From contig MKVW01000003.1 of NCBI GenBank assembly GCA_001898965.1, forward strand, positions 619,440 through 683,439: a stretch of DNA of 64,000 nt, written 5' to 3'. A program made the translations under genes and the position numbers. Positions 49,384 through 57,647 of the stretch are shown here, in pieces (positions within the stretch are counted from its first letter, which is position 1; each line of letters opens with the position of its first letter). The notes under the pieces were generated by a model that saw only the letters and a program-made list of their open reading frames with translations, did not search any database and had not been told where the DNA came from. Source of the DNA: Rhizobiales bacterium 62-17 (GTDB lineage: Bacteria; Pseudomonadota; Alphaproteobacteria; Rhizobiales; Beijerinckiaceae).

Positions 49384-50721
49384 CTACGCCGAACGCGCCA
49401 GCGGCAACCTCTCCACCACCGGGCTCAGCCCATAATGCGCCCGCAGCGTCGTGCCTTCATATTCTTCCCTAAATAGCCCGCGCTTGCGCAGCAGCGGCAC
49501 GACTTCCGCCGTGAACAGTTCGAACTGCTTGTAGAGAATGGGCGGCATGACGTTGAAGCCGTCGGCTGCGCCGGAGCGGAACCAGTCCTCAATCGTGTCG
49601 GCGATTTCCTCGGGTGTGCCGGCGACGGTGAAATGGCCGCGCGCGCCGGCCAGTTTTTGCAGGAGCTGACGCAGGGTGAGCCCTTCACGCAGGGACACGT
49701 CGACATAGCCTTGCGCGCGGCTGCGTGAGGCTTCGACCAGGCTGGGATCGGGGAAATCGCCCTTCGTCAGCGGACGGTCGAGCGGAACGTGGGAGAAATC
49801 GTGGCCGCCGAAGCGGGCCTGCAAGCGGGCTAGACCGACTTCCGTGCTGGTGAGCGCATCCAGCTCCTCCCACACGCGTTCGGCCTCGCGCTTGGTCGAG
49901 CCCACGGCGGCGCTGATGCCCGGCAGAATGACGATATCCTCAGGGCGGCGTCCATAGGCCGCTGCCCTGCCCTTCACGTCTGAGTAAAAGGTGCGGGCGG
50001 AGTCCTTGGTCAGATGGGCGGTGAAAATCGCTTCCGCCCAGCGCGCGGCAAAAGCACGGCCGGTGTCGGATTGGCCGGCCTGCACATAGACGGGACGGCC
50101 CTGCGGGCCGGCCGGAACGTTCAAAGGCCCAACCGTCTTATAATGCCGGCCGCGATAGTCGGCGGGGTGGATCAATTGCGGATCTAGATAGCGGCCGCTC
50201 TCGCGATCATCGAGAACCGCGTTGGCGGGGAAGCTGCGCCAGAGCGCATCGACCGCTTCGACGAATTCCTCGGCGAGCTTGTAGCGGTCGCCATGGTCGA
50301 CATCCTGCTCCAGGCCGTAGTTGAGGCCGGCTTGCGGCGCCCAGGAGGTGACGATGTTCCAGCCGGCGCGACCGTTCGATAGATGGTCGAGGGAAGCGTA
50401 TTGCCGCGCCAAAGTGTAAGGCAGGCTATAGGTGGTGGAGGCGGTGCCGATCAGGCCGATCCGCTTGGTGTGCGCGGCCAGTGCCGACAGTAAGGTGATC
50501 GGCTCCAACGAGCCGCTGGCGACAAGGCCGCCGTTGCTCGGCGCCACCAGCGTATCGGCGAGAAAGACCGCATCGAATTTCGCCGCTTCGGCGATGCGCG
50601 CCGCGCCCAAATAGAGTTCGAGATCGGTCAAGGACGGCTGCGCGGCGTCGGGATGGCGCCAGGCGCCTTCGTGATGACCGCGCGGCATGAGAAAGAGATT
50701 CAGGTGCAACTGGCGTGTCAT
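49384..50721 (-). CDS. NtaA/SnaA/DszA-type FMN-dependent monooxygenase
   Basis: This 445-residue LLM flavoprotein belongs to the nitrilotriacetate monooxygenase group, which also includes dibenzothiophene sulfone and dimethyl-sulfide-type enzymes. It has LHLNLFLMPRGHHEGAWRHP at the start, FDAVFLADT, TYSLPYTLARQYASLDHLSNGRAGWNIVTSW (about 85-115) and QAGQSDTGRAFAARWAEAIFTA. It needs FMNH2 from a partner reductase, which is not seen nearby. It ends a sulfonate-type ABC operon and is eight bases from it, so it probably desulfonates or cleaves the imported compound. Confidence 0.93.
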   Translation of the reverse strand: MTRQLHLNLFLMPRGHHEGAWRHPDAAQPSLTDLELYLGAARIAEAAKFDAVFLADTLVAPSNGGLVASGSLEPITLLSALAAHTKRIGLIGTASTTYSLPYTLARQYASLDHLSNGRAGWNIVTSWAPQAGLNYGLEQDVDHGDRYKLAEEFVEAVDALWRSFPANAVLDDRESGRYLDPQLIHPADYRGRHYKTVGPLNVPAGPQGRPVYVQAGQSDTGRAFAARWAEAIFTAHLTKDSARTFYSDVKGRAAAYGRRPEDIVILPGISAAVGSTKREAERVWEELDALTSTEVGLARLQARFGGHDFSHVPLDRPLTKGDFPDPSLVEASRSRAQGYVDVSLREGLTLRQLLQKLAGARGHFTVAGTPEEIADTIEDWFRSGAADGFNVMPPILYKQFELFTAEVVPLLRKRGLFREEYEGTTLRAHYGLSPVVERLPLARSA

Positions 50722-50729
50722 GGTTCACC

Positions 50730-51458
50730 TCAAACATTGTCGACTTCGACGCCCAGGCTGCGCAGCAGCGTTTGGCGAAGGGTGGCGAATTCGGGTTGAT
50801 GGGCGCGGCGCGGATGCGGCAGACCGATGGCATGGTCCTCGGCGATGCGGCCGTCCTTCAGCACCAGGATGCGATCGGACAGCAGCAGCGCCTCATCCAC
50901 GTCATGCGTGACCAAAATGACCGTCGGCTTCTGCCGCTCGACCAGTTGGAAGAGCAGCGCATGCATGCGCATGCGCGTCAAAGCATCAAGCGCGCCAAAG
51001 GGCTCGTCGGCGAGCAGCAAAGCCGGTTCGCGCAGCAGCGAACGGGCTAATGATGCGCGCTGTTTTTGGCCGCCGGACAAGGTCGCGGGCCAGGCTTCCG
51101 CCTTGTCGGCGAGACCGACCGCCGCGAGCATATCCAGCGCGGCCGCCTGAGCGTCCGGGCGGCGCAGCCCCAAGGTGATGTTGTCGATGACGCTCATCCA
51201 CGGTAGCAGCCGCGAATCCTGAAACAGAACGGAGACATTGTCGGGCACGCTGAAATGGCCGTGCGTTTCGGCGTCTTCGTCGAGCCCCGCCAAAGCGCGC
51301 AGCAAGGTCGTCTTGCCCGATCCGGATTCGCCCAACAGCGCGACGAAGCGCCCGTGCGGGATTTCCAGCGAAATCCGATCGAGCACGGTCTTGCCCTTAA
51401 AGCCGCGCGACAGGTCGCGCAGCACGACCGAGGAAGGAAGGGGCCGATGAAAGGTCAT
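50730..51458 (-). CDS. ABC transporter ATP-binding protein (SsuB/TauB type)
   Basis: This 242-residue nucleotide-binding subunit has Walker A GESGSGKTT (about residues 43-51), Q loop VLFQDSRLLPW, signature LSGGQKQRASLARSL (about 127-141), Walker B ALLLADEPFGALD and the switch histidine in LVTHDVDEA. The QDSRLLPW form is typical of the nitrate/sulfonate/taurine group. The start at 51458 overlaps the permease by four bases. It powers import by the neighbouring permease and binding protein. Confidence 0.94.
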   Translation of the reverse strand: MTFHRPLPSSVVLRDLSRGFKGKTVLDRISLEIPHGRFVALLGESGSGKTTLLRALAGLDEDAETHGHFSVPDNVSVLFQDSRLLPWMSVIDNITLGLRRPDAQAAALDMLAAVGLADKAEAWPATLSGGQKQRASLARSLLREPALLLADEPFGALDALTRMRMHALLFQLVERQKPTVILVTHDVDEALLLSDRILVLKDGRIAEDHAIGLPHPRRAHQPEFATLRQTLLRSLGVEVDNV

Positions 51459-52318
51459 GAGCCCAGAGACCGGCGATAGGAGAGCACGCGGGCTTCGATC
51501 AGACGGACTACAGCATCGGAAACGAGGCCCAGAGCCGCATAAATGAGGATGCCGACGACGATGATGTCGGTCTGGCCCCAATCGCGCGCCCGGTTCATCA
51601 GATAGCCGATGCCGGTCTGTGTGTTGATCAGTTCCAGCACGACGAGCGCCGTCCAGCAGAGCGCCACCGCCAGGCGCAATGAGACGAAGAAACCCGGCAG
51701 CGCGCCGGGCAGCGCCACCTTGCGGATGAATTCGCTGCGCGTGAGGCCGAGCGTGCGCGCCAGTTCGATATGGCCGATATCGATGCCGCGCAACGCCGCA
51801 TGAGTGTTGATGTAGACGGGCACCAGAACGGCGGTGAAGATCAGGAAAATCTTCATCGCCTCGCCGATGCCCAGCCAGATGATGACGAGCGGAATCAGGG
51901 CCAAGGTCGGGATGGCGCGTTTGATCTGGATCAGGCCGTCGATCAGCGCTTCGCCGCTGCGCGTCAAGCCCGAGGCAAGCGCCAGCGCCACGCCGACAAC
52001 GACACCGAGGAAGAGACCCGTATAGGCTCTAAAGGCGGAGGCCAGGAGATGCGGCAACAGGCTGCCATCGGCCAGCATCTGATAGCCGGTGACGAGAGCG
52101 GTCGATGGTGCCGTCAGCGTGCTGGGCGAGATCAGCCCGAGCCGTGATGCGGCCTCCCAGATGGCGATGACGACGATGGGGCCGAGCAGGCGCAGCCCCG
52201 CCGGCAGTCGCGCTGGCGTCAGCCGCGTAGCGCGCGTTGGCGCGGGCACGACGAAAGGTTCGCGTCTTTCCGCTTGTGCGGCGGCGTGGATGTATCTGGC
52301 CGAGAGGATGTCCGTCAT
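51455..52318 (-). CDS. ABC transporter permease (SsuC/TauC type)
   Basis: This 287-residue inner-membrane subunit has about six membrane segments and the EAA loop ELARTLGLTRSEFIRKVALPGALPGFFVSLR (about residues 185-215). The family end MNRARDWGQTDIIVVGILIYAALGL is present. A strong GGAGGCGAC ribosome-binding site precedes the ATG. It overlaps the ATPase gene by four bases and follows the binding-protein gene by 27 bases. Confidence 0.94.
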   Translation of the reverse strand: MTDILSARYIHAAAQAERREPFVVPAPTRATRLTPARLPAGLRLLGPIVVIAIWEAASRLGLISPSTLTAPSTALVTGYQMLADGSLLPHLLASAFRAYTGLFLGVVVGVALALASGLTRSGEALIDGLIQIKRAIPTLALIPLVIIWLGIGEAMKIFLIFTAVLVPVYINTHAALRGIDIGHIELARTLGLTRSEFIRKVALPGALPGFFVSLRLAVALCWTALVVLELINTQTGIGYLMNRARDWGQTDIIVVGILIYAALGLVSDAVVRLIEARVLSYRRSLGS

Positions 52319-52345
52319 GTCGCCTCCAGGATGTGCGCCATGGGT

Positions 52346-53344
52346 TCAGCGCGCCGCTGCCAGAACCTGGTCGTAGGTATCGACGAAGGAGCCCGCGGCA
52401 TCGAAACGCTGTTTGAGCGAGCCCGCCTGATAGAGGATGTCGATCAGCTTCTGATGATGCGGGATCGCCTCGGTTGATGTCTGAAAGACGAGGGGCGACT
52501 GGGCGGCGAGGATGGCGGCGGTGTCTTCGGGCGCGATGCGTTGGAAATTGGTGAAGTAGAAACGGCCCCACGCTTCTTCATTCTCGTTGCTCCACTTTCC
52601 GGCCCGCACGAAGGCAGCGATGAAACGCGCGATGGCCGCCGATTTCTTCGGATCGGCGAGAACCTCGGGCCGCGCGTAGAAATAGCTCGTGTTCGGCAGA
52701 AGCTGACGCTCCTGCGGATCGAGCACCGCCGATGCGCCGACCTGTTTGGTGAGGCGTGTCACGAAGGGCTCTTGCAGCACGGCAACGTCTATCGCGTTCG
52801 ACCTGATGGCATCCGGCAGATCGGCGATGCGCAGATTGACCGGCGTCACGTCTTTCAAGGTGAGGCCGCCGCGGTTGAGCGCTTCGATCAAGAAGACCTG
52901 ACGGCCGGACCCTTCGATATAGCTGATGCGCCTGCCCTTCAGATCGGCGAGCTTGTCGATGACGAGGCCGGGACGGCTGGTCAGGCGATATTGCGAGATG
53001 TCCCGGGTGAAGGTGGCGACGATAGGCAGAAGCGTGCCGGCGGCCCGGGCCTGAATGGGTGGCGTGTCGCCGACATAGGCGATGTCGAGGGCGCCGGCCC
53101 GAATGGCTTCATAGATGGCCGGGCCACCGGCAAAATTCGGCAGCTCGATTTGAAAGCCGAGCTTGTCGCCCTCGGCGCTCGCTTTCAGGAGATTGCGGAC
53201 CAGCTCGCTTTGATCGGCGACGATCAGTTTGGTCGAGGGATCGAGGGCGTCCTGGGCATGAGTGGGCCTTCCGAACGCGGTCAATGCACCGAAAGCGGCC
53301 GCCTGAGCCAGGAAATGGCGCTTGTTCATCGGAAAATCGGTCAT
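52346..53344 (-). CDS. ABC transporter substrate-binding protein (aliphatic sulfonate type)
   Basis: This 332-residue periplasmic receptor has a signal peptide (KRHFLAQAAAFGALTAFG...THAQ) and the SsuA-like body: FAGGPAIYEAIRAGALDIAYVGDTPPIQA, LADLKGRRISYIEGSGRQ and VLQEPFVTRL. Ligands in this group are sulfonates, taurine or nitrate-like anions. It is the first gene of the ABC-monooxygenase operon, which points to organosulfur use. I start it at ATG 53344 with GAAGG upstream; ATG 53329 is also possible. Confidence 0.92.
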   Translation of the reverse strand: MTDFPMNKRHFLAQAAAFGALTAFGRPTHAQDALDPSTKLIVADQSELVRNLLKASAEGDKLGFQIELPNFAGGPAIYEAIRAGALDIAYVGDTPPIQARAAGTLLPIVATFTRDISQYRLTSRPGLVIDKLADLKGRRISYIEGSGRQVFLIEALNRGGLTLKDVTPVNLRIADLPDAIRSNAIDVAVLQEPFVTRLTKQVGASAVLDPQERQLLPNTSYFYARPEVLADPKKSAAIARFIAAFVRAGKWSNENEEAWGRFYFTNFQRIAPEDTAAILAAQSPLVFQTSTEAIPHHQKLIDILYQAGSLKQRFDAAGSFVDTYDQVLAAAR

Positions 53345-53520
53345 GCGGCAGTGGCCTTCGGGCAAATGGCGGTGTGATGAGGAATGATAAGCCTTATTTC
53401 TATTTAATCTATAGACTAATAGAAAATAAGCAAGCCAGTCCGTTGTGGACGGCTTTTGAGATCACTTGACCGTCTGGACGGACTCTTCTAATTCACAGAC
53501 TGACCACTCGGTACAGTCTC

Positions 53521-54165
53521 ATGGCCCGCCCGCTCAAAGTGGAAGACCATTCCGCGCGCCGCCAGGCGATCCTGGAGGCGGCCAAGGCTTGTTTCGCGCG
53601 CAAAGGCTTTCACCCGACGACGACGGCAGAGATTTGCAGCGAAGCCGGGATCAGCACCGGCAATCTGTTTCACTATTTCCGCTCGAAAAAAGCGATCATC
53701 GCCGCCATCGTTGAACAGCAGGGCGAGGAGGCGAAGCGCCATCTCGCCGGCCTTGCCGACGAGGCCGATCTCTATGAGGCGCTGCACGGGTTCTTCGATT
53801 TGGTCCTTGCTATGGCCAGCGAGCGCGATTTCGCCAATCTGGCCTTGGAAGTCGCGGCCGAAGCGAGCCGCGATCCCGATATCGGCGCGCTGGTTCGCCA
53901 CAACGATGCGCTTGTACGTGAAGGGCTGACGGTGCTGGCGGCGGCGGCGATTGAGCGTCGGCAGATCGGGCCTGGTCTCGATGCCACTCAAGTGGCGCTC
54001 GGCATTGCCGCGATGATCGACGGCCTGTTCGCCCGCGTCGCGATCGATCCGAATTTCAGCGTGCAAGGTCAGCGCAACACTTTCGTGCTGATGCTCGAAC
54101 GTTTTCTGCAACCGAAAGCCAGCCGCGTCTTGTTCGAAACGCCGCTATGCGACGAGGCGCACTAG
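53521..54165 (+). CDS. TetR/AcrR-family transcriptional regulator
   Basis: This 214-residue repressor has the helix-turn-helix ILEAAKACFARKGFHPTTTAEICSEAGISTGNLFHYF (about residues 17-53). Its C-terminal helical region, with NLALEVAAEASRDPDIGALV, resembles the TetR_C group that includes BetI-like proteins. It is transcribed with the DUF418 gene, two bases apart, and is divergent from the sulfonate operon 176 bases away. It may control either. Confidence 0.9.
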   Translation: MARPLKVEDHSARRQAILEAAKACFARKGFHPTTTAEICSEAGISTGNLFHYFRSKKAIIAAIVEQQGEEAKRHLAGLADEADLYEALHGFFDLVLAMASERDFANLALEVAAEASRDPDIGALVRHNDALVREGLTVLAAAAIERRQIGPGLDATQVALGIAAMIDGLFARVAIDPNFSVQGQRNTFVLMLERFLQPKASRVLFETPLCDEAH

Positions 54166-54167
54166 CC

Positions 54168-55388
54168 ATGCCCGCACCCCTGCCCGATCCACGCATCCTC
54201 AATGTCGACGGGCTGCGAGGCTTCGCGCTACTCGGCATTCTGGTGGTCAATATCGCGGCTTTCGCCTCGCCGTTCTACGGTCTCGATATTTCCGATCCGG
54301 TCTTTGCCGATGCGCGCGACAAGGCGGTGCGCATCTTTATTTCTCTGTTCTTCGAGACCAAATTCTATCTGCTGTTCTCGTTCCTCTTTGGCTACAGTTT
54401 CACTCTGCAGATGGCGGCGGCCGAGCGCGTTGGCCAAGACATCGCGCCACGCATGCTGCGCCGCCTCGCCGGCCTTTGGCTCATCGGCTTGATCCATGCG
54501 GTGTTTTTGTTCCGGGGCGACATTCTCACCACCTATGCGGTGCTGGGCGTGATGCTGCTTTATTTGCGTGACGATCAGGACGGGCCTCTTTTCAAACTGG
54601 CCGTCGGTTTGATCGTCGCCACCGTTTTACTGTGGACCGGCGTGGCGGTGCTCGATTGGATCGCGCCCGTGCGCGAGGATCCGATCAAGATTTTCGATCA
54701 GGCCTATCAGATCCAGTCCGCCTATGCCGGCACTATCCGCGAGGTGATCGGCCAAAACCTCAGTTCCATGTCGTCGGTGTGGATCGTGCTGGCGCTCGTG
54801 CAGGCCCCTTGCGCGCTTGCCATGTTCCTCTTCGGTTTTATCGCCGGGCGGCATCAGATGCTGGCGCATCCGCAGCAGCACGCGCCTTTGCTGCGCCGTC
54901 TCACCATCCTGGGACTTTTCGTCGGTCTGCCCGGCGCCCTCGTCTATGCCCTGAGCGGTGCTTTTTCGACGGGCACGCCCTGGGCCCTCGCCGGGTTTGC
55001 GATCAGCCTTGCCACCGCGCCCTTTCTCACCGGCGCCTATGTGGCGCTCGGCTTGCGCCTCTTCGAAACCTCGATCGGCGCGCGCATCCGCGCAGCTCTG
55101 GCGCCGGCCGGCCAGATGGCGCTGACGAACTATCTCATGCAGTCGCTGATTTGCGCGCTGATGTTCTACGGCTACGGCCTCAAACTGATTGGTCAGCTCT
55201 CGCCGTTCATCGCCTTCACCATCGCCATCGAAATCTTCGTAGTGCAACTGTTCCTGTCGCGCTGGTGGCTGGCCTACCACGCCTACGGCCCCCTGGAATG
55301 GCTGTTGCGGGCGGCCACGCTGCGCGCCTGGCCGCGCTGGTACAAGCCGTCGGCGGCAAGGCAGCGCCGAATGGCGGCTGAACCTTGA
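54168..55388 (+). CDS. DUF418 family membrane protein
   Basis: This 406-residue inner-membrane protein has about ten hydrophobic segments and a C-terminal DUF418 domain (QMALTNYLMQSLICALMFYGYGLKLIGQLSPF, about residues 313-345). YeiB of E. coli is a relative. The start RILNVDGLRGFALLGILVVNI is typical. The function of the family is not established. It lies two bases after the TetR gene, so it is cotranscribed and perhaps its target. Confidence 0.9.
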   Translation: MPAPLPDPRILNVDGLRGFALLGILVVNIAAFASPFYGLDISDPVFADARDKAVRIFISLFFETKFYLLFSFLFGYSFTLQMAAAERVGQDIAPRMLRRLAGLWLIGLIHAVFLFRGDILTTYAVLGVMLLYLRDDQDGPLFKLAVGLIVATVLLWTGVAVLDWIAPVREDPIKIFDQAYQIQSAYAGTIREVIGQNLSSMSSVWIVLALVQAPCALAMFLFGFIAGRHQMLAHPQQHAPLLRRLTILGLFVGLPGALVYALSGAFSTGTPWALAGFAISLATAPFLTGAYVALGLRLFETSIGARIRAALAPAGQMALTNYLMQSLICALMFYGYGLKLIGQLSPFIAFTIAIEIFVVQLFLSRWWLAYHAYGPLEWLLRAATLRAWPRWYKPSAARQRRMAAEP

Positions 55389-55498
55389 GCGCGATGGCAG
55401 ATTGCGCCGGAACGATGTATGGGATCATGACAAGATACTCGACAGGATGCTTGGAGCCGCACCGGCCACGCATATGAGACCAGGAGATGGCACTCGTC

Positions 55499-56224
55499 AT
55501 GGATGAGGCGGAAGATCACCGCGTTCGGGTCGCAGCGGAGCGACGTGCCCGTATGCGGCTTCGGCTGCTACAAGCCGTCCTCGACACATGCGCGATGCAA
55601 ACGGACGGCGGATTGCCGGGCCTCGATGATGTCGCCGCGCGCGCGGCCGTCTCCAGGGCCACCTTCTACAAATATTTCACCTCCGTCGAACAAGCGGTTG
55701 ACGAGGTCGGGCGCAACCAGGTGGATGAAATGATCCACACGCTCATGACCTTGTTCGATGGTCCCGAGACGCCCTTCTTTCGCATGACCGTCGCGATCCA
55801 GATCTTTCTGCTGCGTGGCGTGCTTGACCCGGCCTGGGCAGCTTTCGCTTCGCGCCCGGACACGCTCGCCTATGACAATATCCTGCTGCGGGGCATCACG
55901 ACTCATCTCGAAGCTTCGCGTGATGCCGGCATCGTTCATTTTGCCGACATCGAAGCCGCCGCGACGATCGCGATCGGCACCTTGCGGGAAGCGATGAGCC
56001 ATCTGGCGCGTCACAAGGAGGATGTTCGGCGCGACTATGTGGAGGAAGTGGAGGTGATGATCCTCCGGGCCATCGGCATGGATCTCGACGCCGCACGCAA
56101 AGCAGTCCGCGATGCGGTCGTGTTCATCCGTGGCATCGGGCCGGACCGTCTTGCCTGGTGGCGCGATCCTTGGACAACGGGCGGCGAGACGGGTCGCCGC
56201 CCTGCTCTGCTCAGACCGGCATGA
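55499..56224 (+). CDS. TetR-family transcriptional regulator
   Basis: This 241-residue regulator has the helix-turn-helix LPGLDDVAARAAVSRATFYKYFTSVEQAV (about residues 38-66) and a helical ligand domain. An AGGAG site lies 12 bases before the ATG at 55499; the ATG at 55487 is too close to that site. Its end overlaps the end of the convergent monooxygenase gene by 14 bases. It is the best candidate to bind the repeated TTTAATAATAGA sites beyond that gene. Confidence 0.88.
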   Translation: MDEAEDHRVRVAAERRARMRLRLLQAVLDTCAMQTDGGLPGLDDVAARAAVSRATFYKYFTSVEQAVDEVGRNQVDEMIHTLMTLFDGPETPFFRMTVAIQIFLLRGVLDPAWAAFASRPDTLAYDNILLRGITTHLEASRDAGIVHFADIEAAATIAIGTLREAMSHLARHKEDVRRDYVEEVEVMILRAIGMDLDAARKAVRDAVVFIRGIGPDRLAWWRDPWTTGGETGRRPALLRPA

Positions 56225-57413
56225 GCGGTGGCTCGACGCCGGCCATCATCCGTCCGTAAAGTTCATAATTGCTTGCCAGATTGATGAACGGATGGGCGGT
56301 GCCGACCTTGACGTCCTGCCAGATGCGGTTTACCGTGTTGCCGATACGCGAGAACGATCCGCCGCTGGCGTCTGCAAGGAGGTCCACGGCCTGCCAAACA
56401 AGCTGGTCGGCGAAGGCACTGTCGCGGCAGAGCGCGGCGCGTTGAACCTGCTTCATATATTCGCCGGTCGCGGCGCAGGCGTCGATCTCGCGACACAGCT
56501 TTTCCACGATCGTGCACGCGGCATCGATCTTGGCGCTGGCTTCGCCGAGCTGCAAGTGTGTCACCGCCGCTTCGCCAGCCTTGGTGTAGGGTGTCAGCTT
56601 GATGTCGCGCTTCGGCAGGGTCCGCAAAAACTCTTCCAGCATGTGCAGGCCCAGGCCGAGTACCGGGAAGGTGAGGATGGCGACCATCAAAGGCGCGAAA
56701 GCGCTGCGGTAGAGCGCTTCATTTGGAAATGTCCGCGGCTGCCGGCCTTCGTTGCAGGCGAATAGACCGACGATGTGATCGTCGGGAATGAACACGTTTT
56801 CCATGCTGACGTTGGAACTGCCGCTGCCTCGGATGCCGATAGGATCCCAGTCGTTCAGAATGGTGACGTCGCTCATCGGCACGAGCGCGATGCCGGGCCC
56901 GATCGGCTCGCCGGCCTCGCTGAACATCGGCACGCCGAGGAGATTCCAATCGGCCTGATAGACGCCCGAGTTGAAGAACCACATGCCTTTGTCGACGACG
57001 ATTCCGCCATCCACACGGTGGGCCTTGACGGCGCGGTTGGAGAATACGCCCGCAACGCATGCGCCCGGTTTCGCGAAAACCTTGTCCGCGACATGTTTGG
57101 GGTAAAGGCCGGCCGCCATCCAGTTGCAGGCGGTGACCAGCGTTACCGCCCAGGCAACGCCGCCGTCGCCACGGCCGAGTTCGGTCACCGTCCGCATCCA
57201 GGTCGAGATATCTGCCTGCAAGCCGCCGTAGGCGCGCGGCACCGTCAGCGCATAGACGCCGGCGCGCTTCAGTTTGTCGACCACATGCTCCGGCGGACGG
57301 CCGAGGCGGTCCGATTCAGCCTGAGCCGCGCGCAAGTCCGGCACGAAGTCCCTGGCCCATGCGACGACGTCGAATGTCTCCTGAACGGGCAGATCCACAA
57401 TGGCAGATTCCAT
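56211..57413 (-). CDS. Group D flavin monooxygenase (acyl-CoA dehydrogenase fold, HsaA-like)
   Basis: This 400-residue flavoprotein has the acyl-CoA dehydrogenase fold but resembles the two-component monooxygenase HsaA: AGVYALTVPRAYGGLQAD (about residues 51-68), GVAWAVTLVTACNWMAA, GMWFFNSGVYQADWNLLG (about 144-161), DPIGIRGSGSSNVSMENVFIPDDH (about 192-215) and a C-terminal ASGGSFSRIGNTVNRIWQDVKVGTAHPF. Such enzymes hydroxylate aromatic or steroid rings with FADH2 or FMNH2 from a partner reductase, which is not seen here. The promoter region carries a 31-bp inverted repeat. Confidence 0.88.
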   Translation of the reverse strand: MESAIVDLPVQETFDVVAWARDFVPDLRAAQAESDRLGRPPEHVVDKLKRAGVYALTVPRAYGGLQADISTWMRTVTELGRGDGGVAWAVTLVTACNWMAAGLYPKHVADKVFAKPGACVAGVFSNRAVKAHRVDGGIVVDKGMWFFNSGVYQADWNLLGVPMFSEAGEPIGPGIALVPMSDVTILNDWDPIGIRGSGSSNVSMENVFIPDDHIVGLFACNEGRQPRTFPNEALYRSAFAPLMVAILTFPVLGLGLHMLEEFLRTLPKRDIKLTPYTKAGEAAVTHLQLGEASAKIDAACTIVEKLCREIDACAATGEYMKQVQRAALCRDSAFADQLVWQAVDLLADASGGSFSRIGNTVNRIWQDVKVGTAHPFINLASNYELYGRMMAGVEPPLMPV

Positions 57414-57428
57414 CTTCCACCTCCTCTT

Positions 57429-57459
57429 TTAATAATAGACTTATAATCTACTATTAAAT
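57429..57459. promoter_or_regulatory. 31-bp inverted-repeat operator at the monooxygenase promoter
   Basis: TTTAATAATAGA and TCTACTATTAAA form 12-base arms with one mismatch around a seven-base spacer. The site begins 16 bases upstream of the monooxygenase ATG. Its left arm recurs exactly at 57564-57575, upstream of the MFS gene. A TetR-type repressor is the likely ligand. Confidence 0.75.
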
Positions 57460-57563
57460 GAGTATGGCAGTTCTGGCGATCCGTCAACCGGTCCAGCAAC
57501 CGGCCTTCTTCACATCCATTCCGCTAATTATGCTGCATAATCTTGAGTTGGAGGCAGCCTCGC

Positions 57564-57577
57564 TTTAATAATAGACT
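57564..57577. promoter_or_regulatory. Second copy of the operator half-site, upstream of the MFS gene
   Basis: These 14 bases (TTTAATAATAGACT) repeat 57429-57442 exactly. The right arm is degenerate here. The site lies about 71 bases before the MFS start, suggesting one regulator controls both divergent genes. Confidence 0.65.
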
Positions 57578-57647
57578 ATATGAATATTCTTCTTTGAAAT
57601 TCAGATCCTGTCTGGTAGAGGGTACTTAAGCAACGAGGGGGACGGGA

